Part shown: positions 1 through 8,992 of the stretch, in pieces
How positions within the stretch are numbered: the stretch's first letter is position 1
Layout of the letters: every line of letters begins with the position of its first letter
NCBI RefSeq assembly: GCF_014490725.1
Contig: NZ_JACOQL010000005.1
Coordinates: forward strand, 124,001-188,000
Length of the DNA stretch: 64,000 bases
Source: Paracoccus amoyensis
Lineage (GTDB): Bacteria; Pseudomonadota; Alphaproteobacteria; Rhodobacterales; Rhodobacteraceae
Direction of reading: 5' to 3'
Notes under the pieces: model-generated
What the model was told of the DNA's origin: nothing
Seen by the model: only the letters and a program-made list of their open reading frames with translations
The model's database searches: none
Translations under genes and position numbers: made by a program

Positions 1-1
1 C

Positions 2-1249
2 GAAACGGACGGCACGTTACGAACCGCCGATGGCAAACCGCTGGCCCGCGCGCTGGCCCGGTCGCAGACGCGGGCAAGGCGTAGAGCGTTTCTGCTGGTC
101 CTGCCGCTGCTGGCCTTCATCATGCTGACCTTCGTCGTGCCGATCGGGCAGATGTTGCAGCGGTCGTTCTATAATGACGGCTTTTCGGCCCACATGCCGC
201 AGCTGTCGCAGTGGTTCGCGGATCATCCGCGCGGGACCGATCCCGATGATGCTGCCTGGGCCGCGCTGGCCGCCGACCTGTCTGCCGCCGCCGAGGCGCG
301 GACAATCGGCATCGTTGGCACCCGGATAAACTACGATGTTCCCGGCACACGTTCGCTGTTCACCTCGACCGGGCGCAAAGCCCGCGGCGGGATCGAGCCT
401 CCCTATCGCGAGGCGTTGCTGGAGATGAACGACGACTGGGCCAGTCCACGATTGTGGAGCGCGATGCGCGAAGCCTCGACCCCGCTGACGACGAATTTCT
501 ACCTGGCCTCGCTGGATCGCACCCGGAATGATGCAGGTGAGATCGTGCAGGTTCAGGAACGCCAGCGTGTCTATGTGATGCTATTCATGCGGACCTTCTG
601 GCTATCGCTGTTGATAACTGCGCTGACATTCATCCTTGGCTTTCCGATTGCGCATCTTTTGGCCACGCTGCCGATGCGGAGATCCAATCTGCTGATGATC
701 CTTGTCCTGCTGCCCTTCTGGACCTCGCTTCTGGTCAGAACGACAAGCTGGATGGTGCTGTTGCAGCAGCAGGGGGTCATCAACGATATCCTTGTCTGGC
801 TGGGTTTGATCGGAAACGGGCAGCGATTGCAGATGATCTATAACCAGACCGGCACAATCATCGCGATGACGCATATCCTGCTGCCGTTCATGATCCTGCC
901 GCTGTATTCCGTGATGCGCACGATCAACCCGTCCTATGTCCGGGCGGCCCGCAGCCTTGGCGCGACAAGCTGGACGGCATTCCGCAGGGTCTATTTCCCG
1001 CAAACGCTGCCCGGCCTTGGGGCAGGGGCGTTGTTGGTGTTCATTCTGGCGGTCGGCTATTACATCACGCCGGCCTTGGTCGGCGGGTCGTCGGGCCAAC
1101 TGATTTCCAACATGATCGCCATGCACATGACCGATACACTGAACTGGTCCATGGCGGCGGCATTGGCGTCGCTGCTGCTGGCGGCGGTTCTGATCCTTTA
1201 CTGGCTCTACGACCGCCTGGTCGGCATCGACAATCTGAAGCTGGGGTAA
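2..1249 (+). CDS. ABC transporter inner-membrane permease, PotB-like (5' end outside window)
   Basis: First permease of a probable spermidine/putrescine-type (PotB/YdcU class) ABC importer in the inner membrane. The frame is open from base 2, so the true start lies before the window; the ATG at 122 is inside the first membrane helix and is not the start. The visible order is an Arg-rich cytoplasmic end, a first helix (about 92-170), a long extracytoplasmic segment of roughly 130 residues (about 170-570), then five helices. An EAA-type cytoplasmic loop (RAARSLGA, near 945) docks the ATPase. The second permease follows after 4 bases. The binding protein and ATPase are presumably upstream. The substrate is inferred only from family resemblance. 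Confidence 0.85.
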   Translation, partial: ETDGTLRTADGKPLARALARSQTRARRRAFLLVLPLLAFIMLTFVVPIGQMLQRSFYNDGFSAHMPQLSQWFADHPRGTDPDDAAWAALAADLSAAAEARTIGIVGTRINYDVPGTRSLFTSTGRKARGGIEPPYREALLEMNDDWASPRLWSAMREASTPLTTNFYLASLDRTRNDAGEIVQVQERQRVYVMLFMRTFWLSLLITALTFILGFPIAHLLATLPMRRSNLLMILVLLPFWTSLLVRTTSWMVLLQQQGVINDILVWLGLIGNGQRLQMIYNQTGTIIAMTHILLPFMILPLYSVMRTINPSYVRAARSLGATSWTAFRRVYFPQTLPGLGAGALLVFILAVGYYITPALVGGSSGQLISNMIAMHMTDTLNWSMAAALASLLLAAVLILYWLYDRLVGIDNLKLG

Positions 1250-1253
1250 TCCG

Positions 1254-2207
1254 ATGGCAGTTCCAACATATGCTTCCCCGCTAGAACGTGCCTGGCACTA
1301 TGCCTATCTGGTGATCTGCGGGCTGATCTTTTTCTTTCTGATCGCGCCGATCGTGGTGATCATCCCGCTCAGCTTCAATGCCGAGCCGTATTTCACCTTT
1401 ACCGACAGGATGTTGGAGTTTGATCCAGACGGTTACAGCATGCGCTGGTATGACAGCCTGCTGACATTCGGCATGCAGCGGCCAGATGCGCCCCGTGATC
1501 TTGGCTGGTGGGCAGATGCCTGGGCGAATGCGAAATGGGTCAACGCGGCCAAGAATTCGATCATCATCGGCTTCTTTTCGACCATTTTGGCAACCGCGCT
1601 TGGCACGCTGGCGGCGCTTGGTCTGTCGCGACCCGAGATGCCCTTCCGCCGTGCCATCATGGCGATCCTGATTTCGCCCATGATCGTGCCGTTGATCATC
1701 ACCGCGACGGGGATGTTCTTTTTCTACTCGAACCCCTGTTCGGTGTTGGGATGGGTCGGGTTGCCGTCGAATTGCGGGCGCTTGGCGGGCACCTATGTCG
1801 GTGTGATCCTTGCCCATGCGACCCTGGGCATTCCCTTTGTCATCATCACGGTGACAGCCACGCTGGTGGGTTTTGACCAATCGCTGAACCGTGCGGCTGC
1901 ATCTTTGGGCGCAAATCCACGGACGACATTCTTCCGGATCACCATGCCGCTGATCCTGCCGGGGGTGATTTCGGGCGCACTGTTCGCCTTTGTCACCAGC
2001 TTTGATGAGGTCGTCGCCGTCCTGTTTATCGCAGGCCCCGATCAGCAGACGATCCCTCGCCAGATGTGGAACGGTATCCGCGAACAGATCAGCCCCGCCA
2101 TTCTGGCCGTCGCAACCCTGCTTGTGGTGTTTTCGATCGCCTTGCTGACAACGGTCGAGCTGCTGCGCCGCCGGTCCGAACGTATCAGGGGTGTGACACC
2201 ACACTGA
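1254..2207 (+). CDS. ABC transporter inner-membrane permease, PotC-like
   Basis: Partner permease of the upstream PotB-like protein, together forming the channel of a polyamine/Fe-type ABC importer. The 317-aa product has six predicted helices. There is a moderately long loop between helices 1 and 2 (about residues 45-95) and an EAA loop, RAAASLGANP, near 1895. The ATG at 1254 follows the previous stop by 4 bases, which indicates translational coupling. A strong hairpin follows at 2231-2255, so this ends the operon. The exact substrate cannot be read from the permeases. Confidence 0.88.
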   Translation: MAVPTYASPLERAWHYAYLVICGLIFFFLIAPIVVIIPLSFNAEPYFTFTDRMLEFDPDGYSMRWYDSLLTFGMQRPDAPRDLGWWADAWANAKWVNAAKNSIIIGFFSTILATALGTLAALGLSRPEMPFRRAIMAILISPMIVPLIITATGMFFFYSNPCSVLGWVGLPSNCGRLAGTYVGVILAHATLGIPFVIITVTATLVGFDQSLNRAAASLGANPRTTFFRITMPLILPGVISGALFAFVTSFDEVVAVLFIAGPDQQTIPRQMWNGIREQISPAILAVATLLVVFSIALLTTVELLRRRSERIRGVTPH

Positions 2208-2230
2208 ACAACGGGGCGGTGAACACGAAA

Positions 2231-2255
2231 AGGCCGGGCACAGCACGCCCGGCCT
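2231..2255. terminator. Bidirectional hairpin terminator between convergent operons
   Basis: Nine-base arms AGGCCGGGC and GCCCGGCCT enclose a 7-base loop. The hairpin has AAA on its left and a short pyrimidine tail on its right. It sits between the permease operon (ends 2207) and the convergent AEC gene (ends 2259), so it can serve both strands. Confidence 0.75.
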
Positions 2256-2258
2256 CTT

Positions 2259-3203
2259 TCATGGCAGGATTGCCAGCCACATCCAGATTGTCAGTATCGA
2301 CAGCGCGGTCGCCAATAACACGGTGGATGCAGCCACGCGCCGGGCAGCGCCATAAAGATCCGCGAACAGATAGGCATTCACGCCCGGCGCCATCGCGGCG
2401 GTCAGCACGGCCGAGCGTAGGCCAGCCGTATCCAGGCCACCAGCTGTCGCCAGACCAAAGGTAATGATCGGATGGATGATCAGCCCGCAAACGCAACACA
2501 TCGCGATGGCCATCATGTCCCCTTCAGGGCGATAGCGGACCAGAATACCCCCAAGGCCGAAAAGCGCCGCAGGCAGCGCCGCGCGTGCGATCATGTCGAC
2601 GGCGCCCCAGAATCCTTCGGGCATGACCAGCCCTGCCTGCATCAGGATGTTCATCACGATGCCGCATAGAATGCCGATCACCATGGGCGTTTTCAGAACG
2701 CCCGATACGGCTTGCAATGCAACGCGGCCCACCGATAATCCGCTACCACGGGCGCGGGTGAATTCCATCACGGTAATGCCGAACGTATATAGCAAGGGCG
2801 AATGGATGGCGATGATGGTCCAGTTCCCGTCAAGCGCATCAGGGCCATAGGCGCGTTCGGTGATGGGAATGCCCAGCAGCAGACTGTTGGAAAACAGGCA
2901 GACAAAGCCGATGGCGACACAATCCGCTGGCGGGCGTTTGAACCAGTATTTCGCGCCGGCCCAGCCCAGAAAATAGCTGGCGAATGCCCCGGCATAGAAG
3001 GGAAGTAACAGGCCAAGCCGAAAATCCGCGCCAAGGTCCAGTTTGGCCATGGACGAAAACAGCAGCGTCGGGACGGCAAAGGATTGCGCGAATTTCATCA
3101 GGCTGTCGACGCCTGACGGGCTGAACAATCCGCGCCACGCCACCACATAGCCAAACCCGATCACAAGGAAGACTGGCAGGATGATGGTGAACAATGCGCT
3201 CAT
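2259..3203 (-). CDS. AEC (auxin efflux carrier) family permease
   Basis: A 314-aa polytopic inner-membrane protein. The family exports or imports small organic anions such as malate or malonate. About ten hydrophobic helices are visible, beginning LFTIILPVFLVIGFGYVVAW at the N-terminus, with a hydrophilic break in the middle of the protein, as is usual for the family. Its start overlaps the upstream MBL gene by 4 bases. That makes it the last gene of the dac-tmk-holB-tatD-MBL run, although its function looks unrelated to the others. The substrate is unknown. Confidence 0.88.
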   Translation of the reverse strand: MSALFTIILPVFLVIGFGYVVAWRGLFSPSGVDSLMKFAQSFAVPTLLFSSMAKLDLGADFRLGLLLPFYAGAFASYFLGWAGAKYWFKRPPADCVAIGFVCLFSNSLLLGIPITERAYGPDALDGNWTIIAIHSPLLYTFGITVMEFTRARGSGLSVGRVALQAVSGVLKTPMVIGILCGIVMNILMQAGLVMPEGFWGAVDMIARAALPAALFGLGGILVRYRPEGDMMAIAMCCVCGLIIHPIITFGLATAGGLDTAGLRSAVLTAAMAPGVNAYLFADLYGAARRVAASTVLLATALSILTIWMWLAILP

Positions 3204-4018
3204 ATCGCGGCCCCGATATCGGGCGTGTCATCGTTCGCCTCCAATATCATGCCGTCGTAAGCGGGCAGAATATTGGCCGGGATCACGTCCATGACCTGAT
3301 CGTGGTCGATGTCGATATGCATATTGGTCAGGATACCCAAAGGCGGGTCGATACGTTCCATCCACTCCAGCGTCCGGGCCAGATGGGCATGGCTGGGATG
3401 GGGCTCGTAGCGCAGGGCATCGCAGACAAAAATCTCGGCCCCTTCGATGACTGGCCAGGCCGCATCGGGAATTTCGGACACGTCGGGAAGATAGACGAAA
3501 CCGCCAAAGCGATAGCCAAGCGCGGTGATTTCGCCATGCTGGACGCGGAAGGGAATAAAGGTGACAGGGCCGCCGGGACCATCAATGGTGATCGCCCCCT
3601 TGATCGGGTTCAATTCACAGATGGCGGGATAATGGCTGCCTTCGGGCGTCTCGAAGATATAGCCGAACCGATCCTGCAACGCCTGTGCCGTTGGTTTGTC
3701 CGCCCAGATCGGCATCTTGCGCTGCGCATTATAGACAAGCTGCCGCAGATCATCCACGCCGTGAACGTGATCGGCATGGGCGTGGGTATAGATCACTGCG
3801 TCCAATGTGCCGACATTCGCATCCAGCAATTGCGGCACCATGTCCGGGCCGGTGTCGATCAACACTTGCGTCACACCGTCCGGGCCGGGACGTTCGACCA
3901 GCAGTGAACAGCGGCGGCGGCGATTCCTGGGGTTGTTCGGGTCACACGCCCCCCAACGACCCCCAAGCCGTGGCACCCCGCCCGAGGAGCCGCAGCCAAG
4001 GATCGTTGCCCGGATCAT
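3200..4018 (-). CDS. MBL-fold metallo-hydrolase (PhnP-like phosphodiesterase family)
   Basis: Cytoplasmic metallo-beta-lactamase-fold hydrolase of 272 aa, PhnP/RNase Z-like. The N-terminal GCGSSGGVPRLGG opening is typical of this group. The di-metal motif HAHADHVHGVDD lies near residue 80, and later metal ligands occur in LPDVSEIPD and NMHIDIDHD. Family members cleave phosphodiesters such as cyclic ribose phosphates, but no phn genes are nearby, so the substrate is open. It overlaps tatD upstream and the AEC gene downstream by 4 bases each. This tmk-holB-tatD-MBL order is a common alphaproteobacterial arrangement. Confidence 0.88.
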   Translation of the reverse strand: MIRATILGCGSSGGVPRLGGRWGACDPNNPRNRRRRCSLLVERPGPDGVTQVLIDTGPDMVPQLLDANVGTLDAVIYTHAHADHVHGVDDLRQLVYNAQRKMPIWADKPTAQALQDRFGYIFETPEGSHYPAICELNPIKGAITIDGPGGPVTFIPFRVQHGEITALGYRFGGFVYLPDVSEIPDAAWPVIEGAEIFVCDALRYEPHPSHAHLARTLEWMERIDPPLGILTNMHIDIDHDQVMDVIPANILPAYDGMILEANDDTPDIGAAI

Positions 4019-4824
4019 GCGGTTGCGCCCAAAGCCACCTTCCAGAACAGGCGGTCGAAGTTTTCCGAAGTTTGTCTGGCGAAGTCGGCGTAGCTCATGC
4101 CGTAAACTTCGGCGCCGACTGCAGCCGTTTTCGCCACATAGGCCGGCTCATTGCGCTTGCCACGATAGGGCGGCGGCGCAAGGTAGGGGCTGTCGGTTTC
4201 GACCAATATGCGGTCCACCGGCGCGGCGGCAAAAATTTCTCGCAGTTCTGTCGAGCGCGGAAAGGCGGCGATCCCTGACATCGACAGATAAAAGCCCAGT
4301 TCCAGCGCCGCACGGGCCAGATCCGGACCAGAGCTGAAGCAATGCATCACGCAGCTATATTCGCCCGCCCTGAATTCCTCGGTCAGGATGCGGGCCATAT
4401 CTTCGTCCGCGTCACGGGCGTGGATAATCAGCGGCAGTCTGGTCTGACGTGCGGCTTCGATATGCAGGCGCAGGCTGGCCTGCTGATCGGCAGCGGTGTC
4501 AGCTGTGTAGTGATAATCAAGCCCGGTTTCGCCGATGCCGACCATCTTCGGATGCCGGGCCACCTGAACGATCTGTTCGACTGTCAGCGGTGCTTCCTTG
4601 CCCACACTCATCGGGTGCAAACCGAAGGAATAGAAAACGCCGTCATAGGTTTCGGCCAGTCTGCGCACCGTTGGTTCCTGCGACAGCTTGGTGCAGATCG
4701 ACACCATCCGGCCAACGCCAGCGTTCCGCGCACGGGCAATGATGGCGTCGTGTTCGCCATCGAAATCCGGAAAATCCAGATGGCAATGGCTGTCGACAAT
4801 CGGCGGGATAGCCGTTTCAGACAT
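4015..4824 (-). CDS. TatD-family metal-dependent DNase/hydrolase
   Basis: TIM-barrel amidohydrolase-type nuclease, 269 aa, the normal family length. Metal ligands are visible in order: DSHCHLDF (N-terminus), GETGLDYHY, IIHARDAD, MHCFSSG and VETDSPYLAP with the conserved PYRGKRNEP tail. Family members are 3'-5' DNA exonucleases linked to DNA repair or turnover, and some paralogues have other substrates. It sits 3 bases after holB and overlaps the MBL gene. No Tat translocon genes are nearby, as is usual for this misnamed family. Confidence 0.92.
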   Translation of the reverse strand: MSETAIPPIVDSHCHLDFPDFDGEHDAIIARARNAGVGRMVSICTKLSQEPTVRRLAETYDGVFYSFGLHPMSVGKEAPLTVEQIVQVARHPKMVGIGETGLDYHYTADTAADQQASLRLHIEAARQTRLPLIIHARDADEDMARILTEEFRAGEYSCVMHCFSSGPDLARAALELGFYLSMSGIAAFPRSTELREIFAAAPVDRILVETDSPYLAPPPYRGKRNEPAYVAKTAAVGAEVYGMSYADFARQTSENFDRLFWKVALGATA

Positions 4825-4827
4825 GGA

Positions 4828-5940
4828 TCAACTCTTGTCAGGCGATACGGATTGGGCGGGCGGCAAATGCGCCAGCTCTGTCAGCATATCCATCACCAAA
4901 GCAGCAGGGTCAAGGTTGACCGCCCGGCCTGTGCGCGCCCGCGCCGACAGGCGCGCCTGCGCGTCGGCCCAAATCCGGGCTGCCTGATCGTCGGGCGACA
5001 GCCGAGTCAACAAGGCGCCTTCGCCATTTGCGGCTTGCGGCAAGGGCGGCCCCATCAGGCCCGCGCGGGCGGCACGGGTCAGAAAGCGGTCCAGCAGAGT
5101 AATGGTCAGATCAAACGGATCGCCATCCGCACCGGCGCGTCCCGCCGCGCCATCGGCAAATCTGGAAGCAGCCAGACGATCCATGCGCGGCAGGGTGCCG
5201 AACAGATCGACCAGTCGCTGAAAGCGGTCCAGCCCATCCTGTCCCGCCAGCCGCAGCGCCTCGCCCACCGAACCGTCGGACAATGCGGCAAGCGGATCGG
5301 CATCTTCGTTGATGCCCAGATCCGCCAGAACGCTGGCCATTTGTGCCGGGTTAAGCGGAGACAGGCGCAAGGTCCGGCAGCGTGAGCGGATGGTGGGCAA
5401 CAGGCGGGCGGGTTGATGCGTCACCAACAGGATCAGTGCGTCTTTGGGGGGCTCTTCCAGAATTTTCAGCAGCGCATTGGCCGCAGCGGTGTTCATGTCG
5501 TCCGCGGCGTCGATGATGGCGATGCGGCGGCCGCCTTCGGCCGAGGACATATGAAAGAATGACAGCAGGCGGCGAATTTCATCGACCGTGATCTGGGCGC
5601 TCAGGCGTCCCGCCTTGTCATCCCAGGGACGGCGGATCAGTTGCAGCTGTGGTTCCGACAATGCCGCGATGCGCCGAACTTCGGGGGCCTCTGATGGGAC
5701 AGACAGGTCGTCGCTGTTCCCGCCCGACAGCATCCAACGGGCGATGGCCCATGCGAGCGTGGCCTTGCCCACGCCACGCGGGCCGGTCAGCATCCATGCA
5801 TGATGCAGGCGTCCGCCGCGCGCGGCATCGACGAATTCGGAAATGGCGTGATCCTGGCCGATCACCCGCGCGGTATGGCGCGGATGCGGCGCACCGGGAA
5901 CGCGGTCGGGTTCGGGAATGTCTTGGGGGTCGGTTTTCAC
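4828..5940 (-). CDS. holB: DNA polymerase III subunit delta'
   Basis: Clamp-loader subunit of the replicative polymerase, 370 aa. The N-terminal AAA+ region carries a P-loop, GPRGVGKATLAWA (around residue 55), and an SRC-type arginine-finger segment (TIRSRCRTLRLSP). The ordering of helix and strand motifs matches delta'. It overlaps tmk by 4 bases (ATGA-type) and is followed by tatD after 3 bases, so it is co-translated with both. The tmk-holB pairing is conserved widely in bacteria and supports the call. Confidence 0.93.
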   Translation of the reverse strand: MKTDPQDIPEPDRVPGAPHPRHTARVIGQDHAISEFVDAARGGRLHHAWMLTGPRGVGKATLAWAIARWMLSGGNSDDLSVPSEAPEVRRIAALSEPQLQLIRRPWDDKAGRLSAQITVDEIRRLLSFFHMSSAEGGRRIAIIDAADDMNTAAANALLKILEEPPKDALILLVTHQPARLLPTIRSRCRTLRLSPLNPAQMASVLADLGINEDADPLAALSDGSVGEALRLAGQDGLDRFQRLVDLFGTLPRMDRLAASRFADGAAGRAGADGDPFDLTITLLDRFLTRAARAGLMGPPLPQAANGEGALLTRLSPDDQAARIWADAQARLSARARTGRAVNLDPAALVMDMLTELAHLPPAQSVSPDKS

Positions 5941-6536
5941 AGGGCCGCCCGGACGCGTTCTGCGACCTGTTCCGGCGTGCCGCTGCCGTCGATCAGGCGC
6001 ACGCGGCCGGGATATTCGCGGGAAAGGGCGCGAAAGCCCGCCGCCAGCTTTTCCTGGAAGCCAAGACCAAGGCTTTCAAAGCGATCCTCATTTCCGCCGC
6101 GTGCCTGACCACGCGCCAGCCCGACAGCGGGATCGATGTCAATGACGAAGGTCCGGTCCGGCTCGACCCCGATGGACAGCTCATGCAGCTGGTCCACCAT
6201 CGTTCTGAGATCCCCGCGTGCGGCGCCCTGATAGACGCGCGTAGAATCGGCGAACCGATCCGTAATGACAATCCTGCCCGCATCCAAGGCGGGACGGATC
6301 GTGCGTTCCAGATGATCGCGGCGGGCGGCCGTGAACAGCAGGCATTCGGTTTCAGCCGACCAGCGTTCACCCGCGCCTTCGACCAGCAAGCGGCGGATTT
6401 CCTCGGCTCCGGCAGAGCCGCCCGGCTCTCGTGTCAGGACGACATCGCGGCCCTCGGCGCGCAAGGCATCTGCCAACAGGCGGGCCTGCGTGGATTTGCC
6501 ACTGCCGTCGATTCCCTCGAAGCTGAGAAACATCAA
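5937..6536 (-). CDS. tmk: Thymidylate kinase
   Basis: Phosphorylates dTMP to dTDP in the cytoplasm. The protein has 199 aa. The P-loop FEGIDGSGKSTQA is at the N-terminus, the TREPGG motif lies near residue 37, and DRFADSTRVYQGA near residue 95 is the substrate and DR(Y/F) region. The start overlaps the end of the dac reading frame by 4 bases, and the stop overlaps holB by 4. Two Met codons occur at the start; the upstream one is used here, with little consequence. A separate salvage enzyme, thymidine kinase, lies 2.5 kb away. Confidence 0.95.
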   Translation of the reverse strand: MMFLSFEGIDGSGKSTQARLLADALRAEGRDVVLTREPGGSAGAEEIRRLLVEGAGERWSAETECLLFTAARRDHLERTIRPALDAGRIVITDRFADSTRVYQGAARGDLRTMVDQLHELSIGVEPDRTFVIDIDPAVGLARGQARGGNEDRFESLGLGFQEKLAAGFRALSREYPGRVRLIDGSGTPEQVAERVRAAL

Positions 6537-7680
6537 AGGCCCGTTGCCTCATAGGCTTTGTTGCCCAGTCGGACGACGGCCCCTTTCATGCGACCGGCAA
6601 AGCCAGCCTCGGGGATGTCATCGGATGCCAGCAAGGGGGTAACGGCATCCTGTGCGCCCGGCATGGTAACGACCAGCTGGCCGATCTGATCACCCCGTGC
6701 GATGGGCGCCGGAATGGGCGATTGGAACACCGCCTCGACCTTGACCTGATCGCGGGCGCCGGCGGGGATCAGCACGTTAACGCCGTCTTTGGTGGTCAGG
6801 CCGATACGCGATCGCGTGCCCAGCCAAACGGGAGCTTCGACCACCGTTTCATTTGCAGGGACCAATGTTTCCATCGTGAATTGGCGGAAGGCCCAGTTCA
6901 CGATCCGCTCTGCCTCTTCGGCGCGGGCGGTATCGCTTTGCAGGCCGCTGATGACAAAGATCACGCGGCGGCCATTCTGCACTGCTGAACCGACAAGACC
7001 GTATCCAGCCTCTTGCGTGTGGCCGGTTTTCAGGCCTCAGCGCCGATGCCAAGCCGCAGCAGCGGGTTGCGGTTGAAGCGATTCGAGGGGACGCGGTCCA
7101 TATACCGAAACTCGGTCAGGCCGAAATTCGCGTAATACTGGGGAAATTCCTCAATCAGATGCGCGGCCAGAATACCCAGATCCTCGGCCGACATGCGGTG
7201 TTCGGGATCGGGCCAGCCGGTCGAATTGCGGAACGTCGAATGTTCCAGCCCAATTTGGCGGCCGCGTTCGGTCATCTGGCGGGCAAACGCCTCTTCCGTG
7301 CCGCCCAGACCTTCGGCAACGACCACGCAGGCATCGTTGCCGGACAGCACGATAATACCCTTGATCAGCTGGTCGACGGTCGGCGTGTCGCGCGGTTCCA
7401 CGAACATCTTCGAGCCGCCCATCTGCCACGCTTTCGTCGAAACCGGCAACGTGTCGTCCAGCTTCAGTCGTCCGCTTTCCAACGCCTCGAACACCATGTT
7501 CAGCGTCATCAGCTTGGACATGGATGCAGGCGGGATCGGTGTTTCGGCATTCTTTTCCAGCAGCACCGTGCCGGTGTTGACGTCATAGACCCATGCCGAG
7601 GTCGCGTTGGTGTCAAACGCCTGTGCGGACCCGGCAGAGATGCCAAGAACGGTGACAAGCTTCAGCAGTAGGGCGCGCAT
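6533..7680 (-). pseudogene. D-alanyl-D-alanine carboxypeptidase (PBP5/6 class) split by a frameshift
   Basis: A periplasmic enzyme that trims peptidoglycan stem peptides. Bases 7680-7030 encode a signal peptide (cleaved after about AQA), the SxxK motif SMSK (S53-K56) and SGN (113-115). The frame then stops at 7030-7032. The KTGHT motif and the C-terminal beta domain continue in another frame down to 6533. Restoring one base near 7036-7040 rejoins the halves (RLGIGA-E/D-GLKTG), and the added base would lengthen a GG run. With that correction the gene is about 382 aa. The rest is undegraded, so sequencing error and recent mutation are both possible. As written, the product lacks its third active-site motif. 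Confidence 0.85.
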
Positions 7681-7698
7681 GGGAATTCCTTTGCCTGT

Positions 7699-7720
7699 TT
7701 ATAGTTGATGGTTACTATAA
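7699..7720. promoter_or_regulatory. Symmetrical divergent promoter dyad between dac and the SRPBCC gene
   Basis: Seven-base arms TTATAGT and ACTATAA are separated by 8 bases in the 103-bp divergent gap. Each arm resembles a -10 element for its own direction. On the plus strand, TTGCCT (7691-7696) lies 17 bases before ACTATA. On the minus strand, TTCGCG lies 17 bases before CTATAA. The dyad may simply be two facing -10 boxes, or it may be an operator. Confidence 0.4.
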
Positions 7721-7783
7721 GCGCGAAGCTGCCGCAACGCGGCTGCCCGTGATATGCGCGAATTTGAACGACCCGAGGCGAGC

Positions 7784-8242
7784 ATGACGTTAACAGACAG
7801 CGATCTGGATTTCACGGTCTGGGCCATCATGGATGTATCGCCGCAAAAGGCGTTCGATGCGGTGGCCGATCCGGCGCAGCTTGGTCAGCATTTTACCATG
7901 GCCGGTGCGCAGGGCGTCATGCAGACCGGCGCGACCGTGACCTGGGAATTCGCCGATTTTCCCGGTCCCTTCGAGGTCGAGGTGGTTCAGGCCGATCCGC
8001 CCCGTCTGCTGGTCTTTGACTGGGGGCATCCTTCGGGCAAGGGGACCAATCGTGTCACCTTTCGCTTTGAGCCCGTAGATCAGGACCGGTGCAAGGTCAG
8101 CGTGACCGAGACCGGCTGGACCGCCGACAAGATGGGGCTGCAGGCCGCCTATGGCAATTGCATGGGATGGACGCATATGCTGGCGTCGATGAAGGCGTGG
8201 CTGGACCACGGCATCCAGCTGCGGCCGGGGATGTTCCGTTAA
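7784..8242 (+). CDS. SRPBCC-domain (AHSA1-like) protein
   Basis: Small cytoplasmic protein of 152 aa with the START/Bet v1-like fold of the AHSA1 group, which binds hydrophobic ligands or acts as a co-chaperone-like factor. Typical features are the N-terminal strand, DVSPQKAFDAVADPAQL, the W-rich strand TVTWEFADFPGPFEVEV, and a C-terminal amphipathic helix beginning WTHMLASMKAWL. The ATG at 7784 is preferred over 7754 because GAGG sits 5 bases upstream of it. The stop overlaps that of DUF2270 in a shared TTAA. No specific function can be assigned. Confidence 0.8.
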   Translation: MTLTDSDLDFTVWAIMDVSPQKAFDAVADPAQLGQHFTMAGAQGVMQTGATVTWEFADFPGPFEVEVVQADPPRLLVFDWGHPSGKGTNRVTFRFEPVDQDRCKVSVTETGWTADKMGLQAAYGNCMGWTHMLASMKAWLDHGIQLRPGMFR

Positions 8243-8913
8243 CCCATGGCAAGCGGGTCGCGGCGGCGCTTGGCGCGTGCCTGATCCGCCCGTTCGCTTA
8301 GAACCGCGATTGATCCCCAACTGACGCAGTAAAATCCCCCAATCGTCAGGATCAGCCAGCCGGGAATGGGCCCGATTGCAGCCCGTTCCATCAATTCGCC
8401 CGCCGATGTCAGCGGGCCGGGGTGGACGATCAGCTTGCCCAGATAGGCGACCGACTGGATCAGCAGGATCCAGAAATAATTGCGCCGGATGCGGCGCCCG
8501 ATCGCGGTCCACATGCTGACGTGATAATGTGGGTGCAGATAATCGTCGGCCAATCGGTCCTGCCAATGTTCTTCCAGATGCAGATCGCCTTCTTGCAGGA
8601 TGGGGGCGATGAAATGCAGTTCCAGCCAGCGGCAGCGCGCGCGCCAGACGTTGAAGTAACGATAGCGCCGCGCCTCTAGCATCAGAAAGAAGATGATCAG
8701 GATGCCAACCAGAACCAGCGGCAACGGCGATGCCTGTGGCGAGGAATAGGTGATCGACAATGCGACCCCAAGCGTGACCACCGACCAGTTGGTCGTCGTG
8801 TCCAGCCGGGTCCGCCAGATCGTCGAACGGTAGACCTCGCCCCGATACAAATGCGCGATCACACCCATTTCTGCGGCGTCCAGCTTCTTGCGGGGTTGTT
8901 TGTTCCCGTCCAA
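8239..8913 (-). CDS. DUF2270 integral membrane protein
   Basis: A 224-aa inner-membrane protein resembling the DUF2270 family of predicted membrane proteins. Two hydrophobic helices (about residues 45-80) are followed by a conserved RYRYFNVWRARCRWLE segment. A charged region with HLEEHWQDRLADDYLHP comes next, then two further helices near the C-terminus. The family has no established function. It is convergent with the SRPBCC gene, and the two stop codons overlap in the four bases TTAA. Thymidine kinase lies 79 bases upstream on the same strand. Confidence 0.8.
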   Translation of the reverse strand: MDGNKQPRKKLDAAEMGVIAHLYRGEVYRSTIWRTRLDTTTNWSVVTLGVALSITYSSPQASPLPLVLVGILIIFFLMLEARRYRYFNVWRARCRWLELHFIAPILQEGDLHLEEHWQDRLADDYLHPHYHVSMWTAIGRRIRRNYFWILLIQSVAYLGKLIVHPGPLTSAGELMERAAIGPIPGWLILTIGGFYCVSWGSIAVLSERADQARAKRRRDPLAMG

Positions 8914-8992
8914 TCGCTCTCTCCCTGCCTAACAGATTGGCAGGGGGAGGCAATTTCGGCAAGCATTTGATGCCCAAACGGGCGGATGCGCG

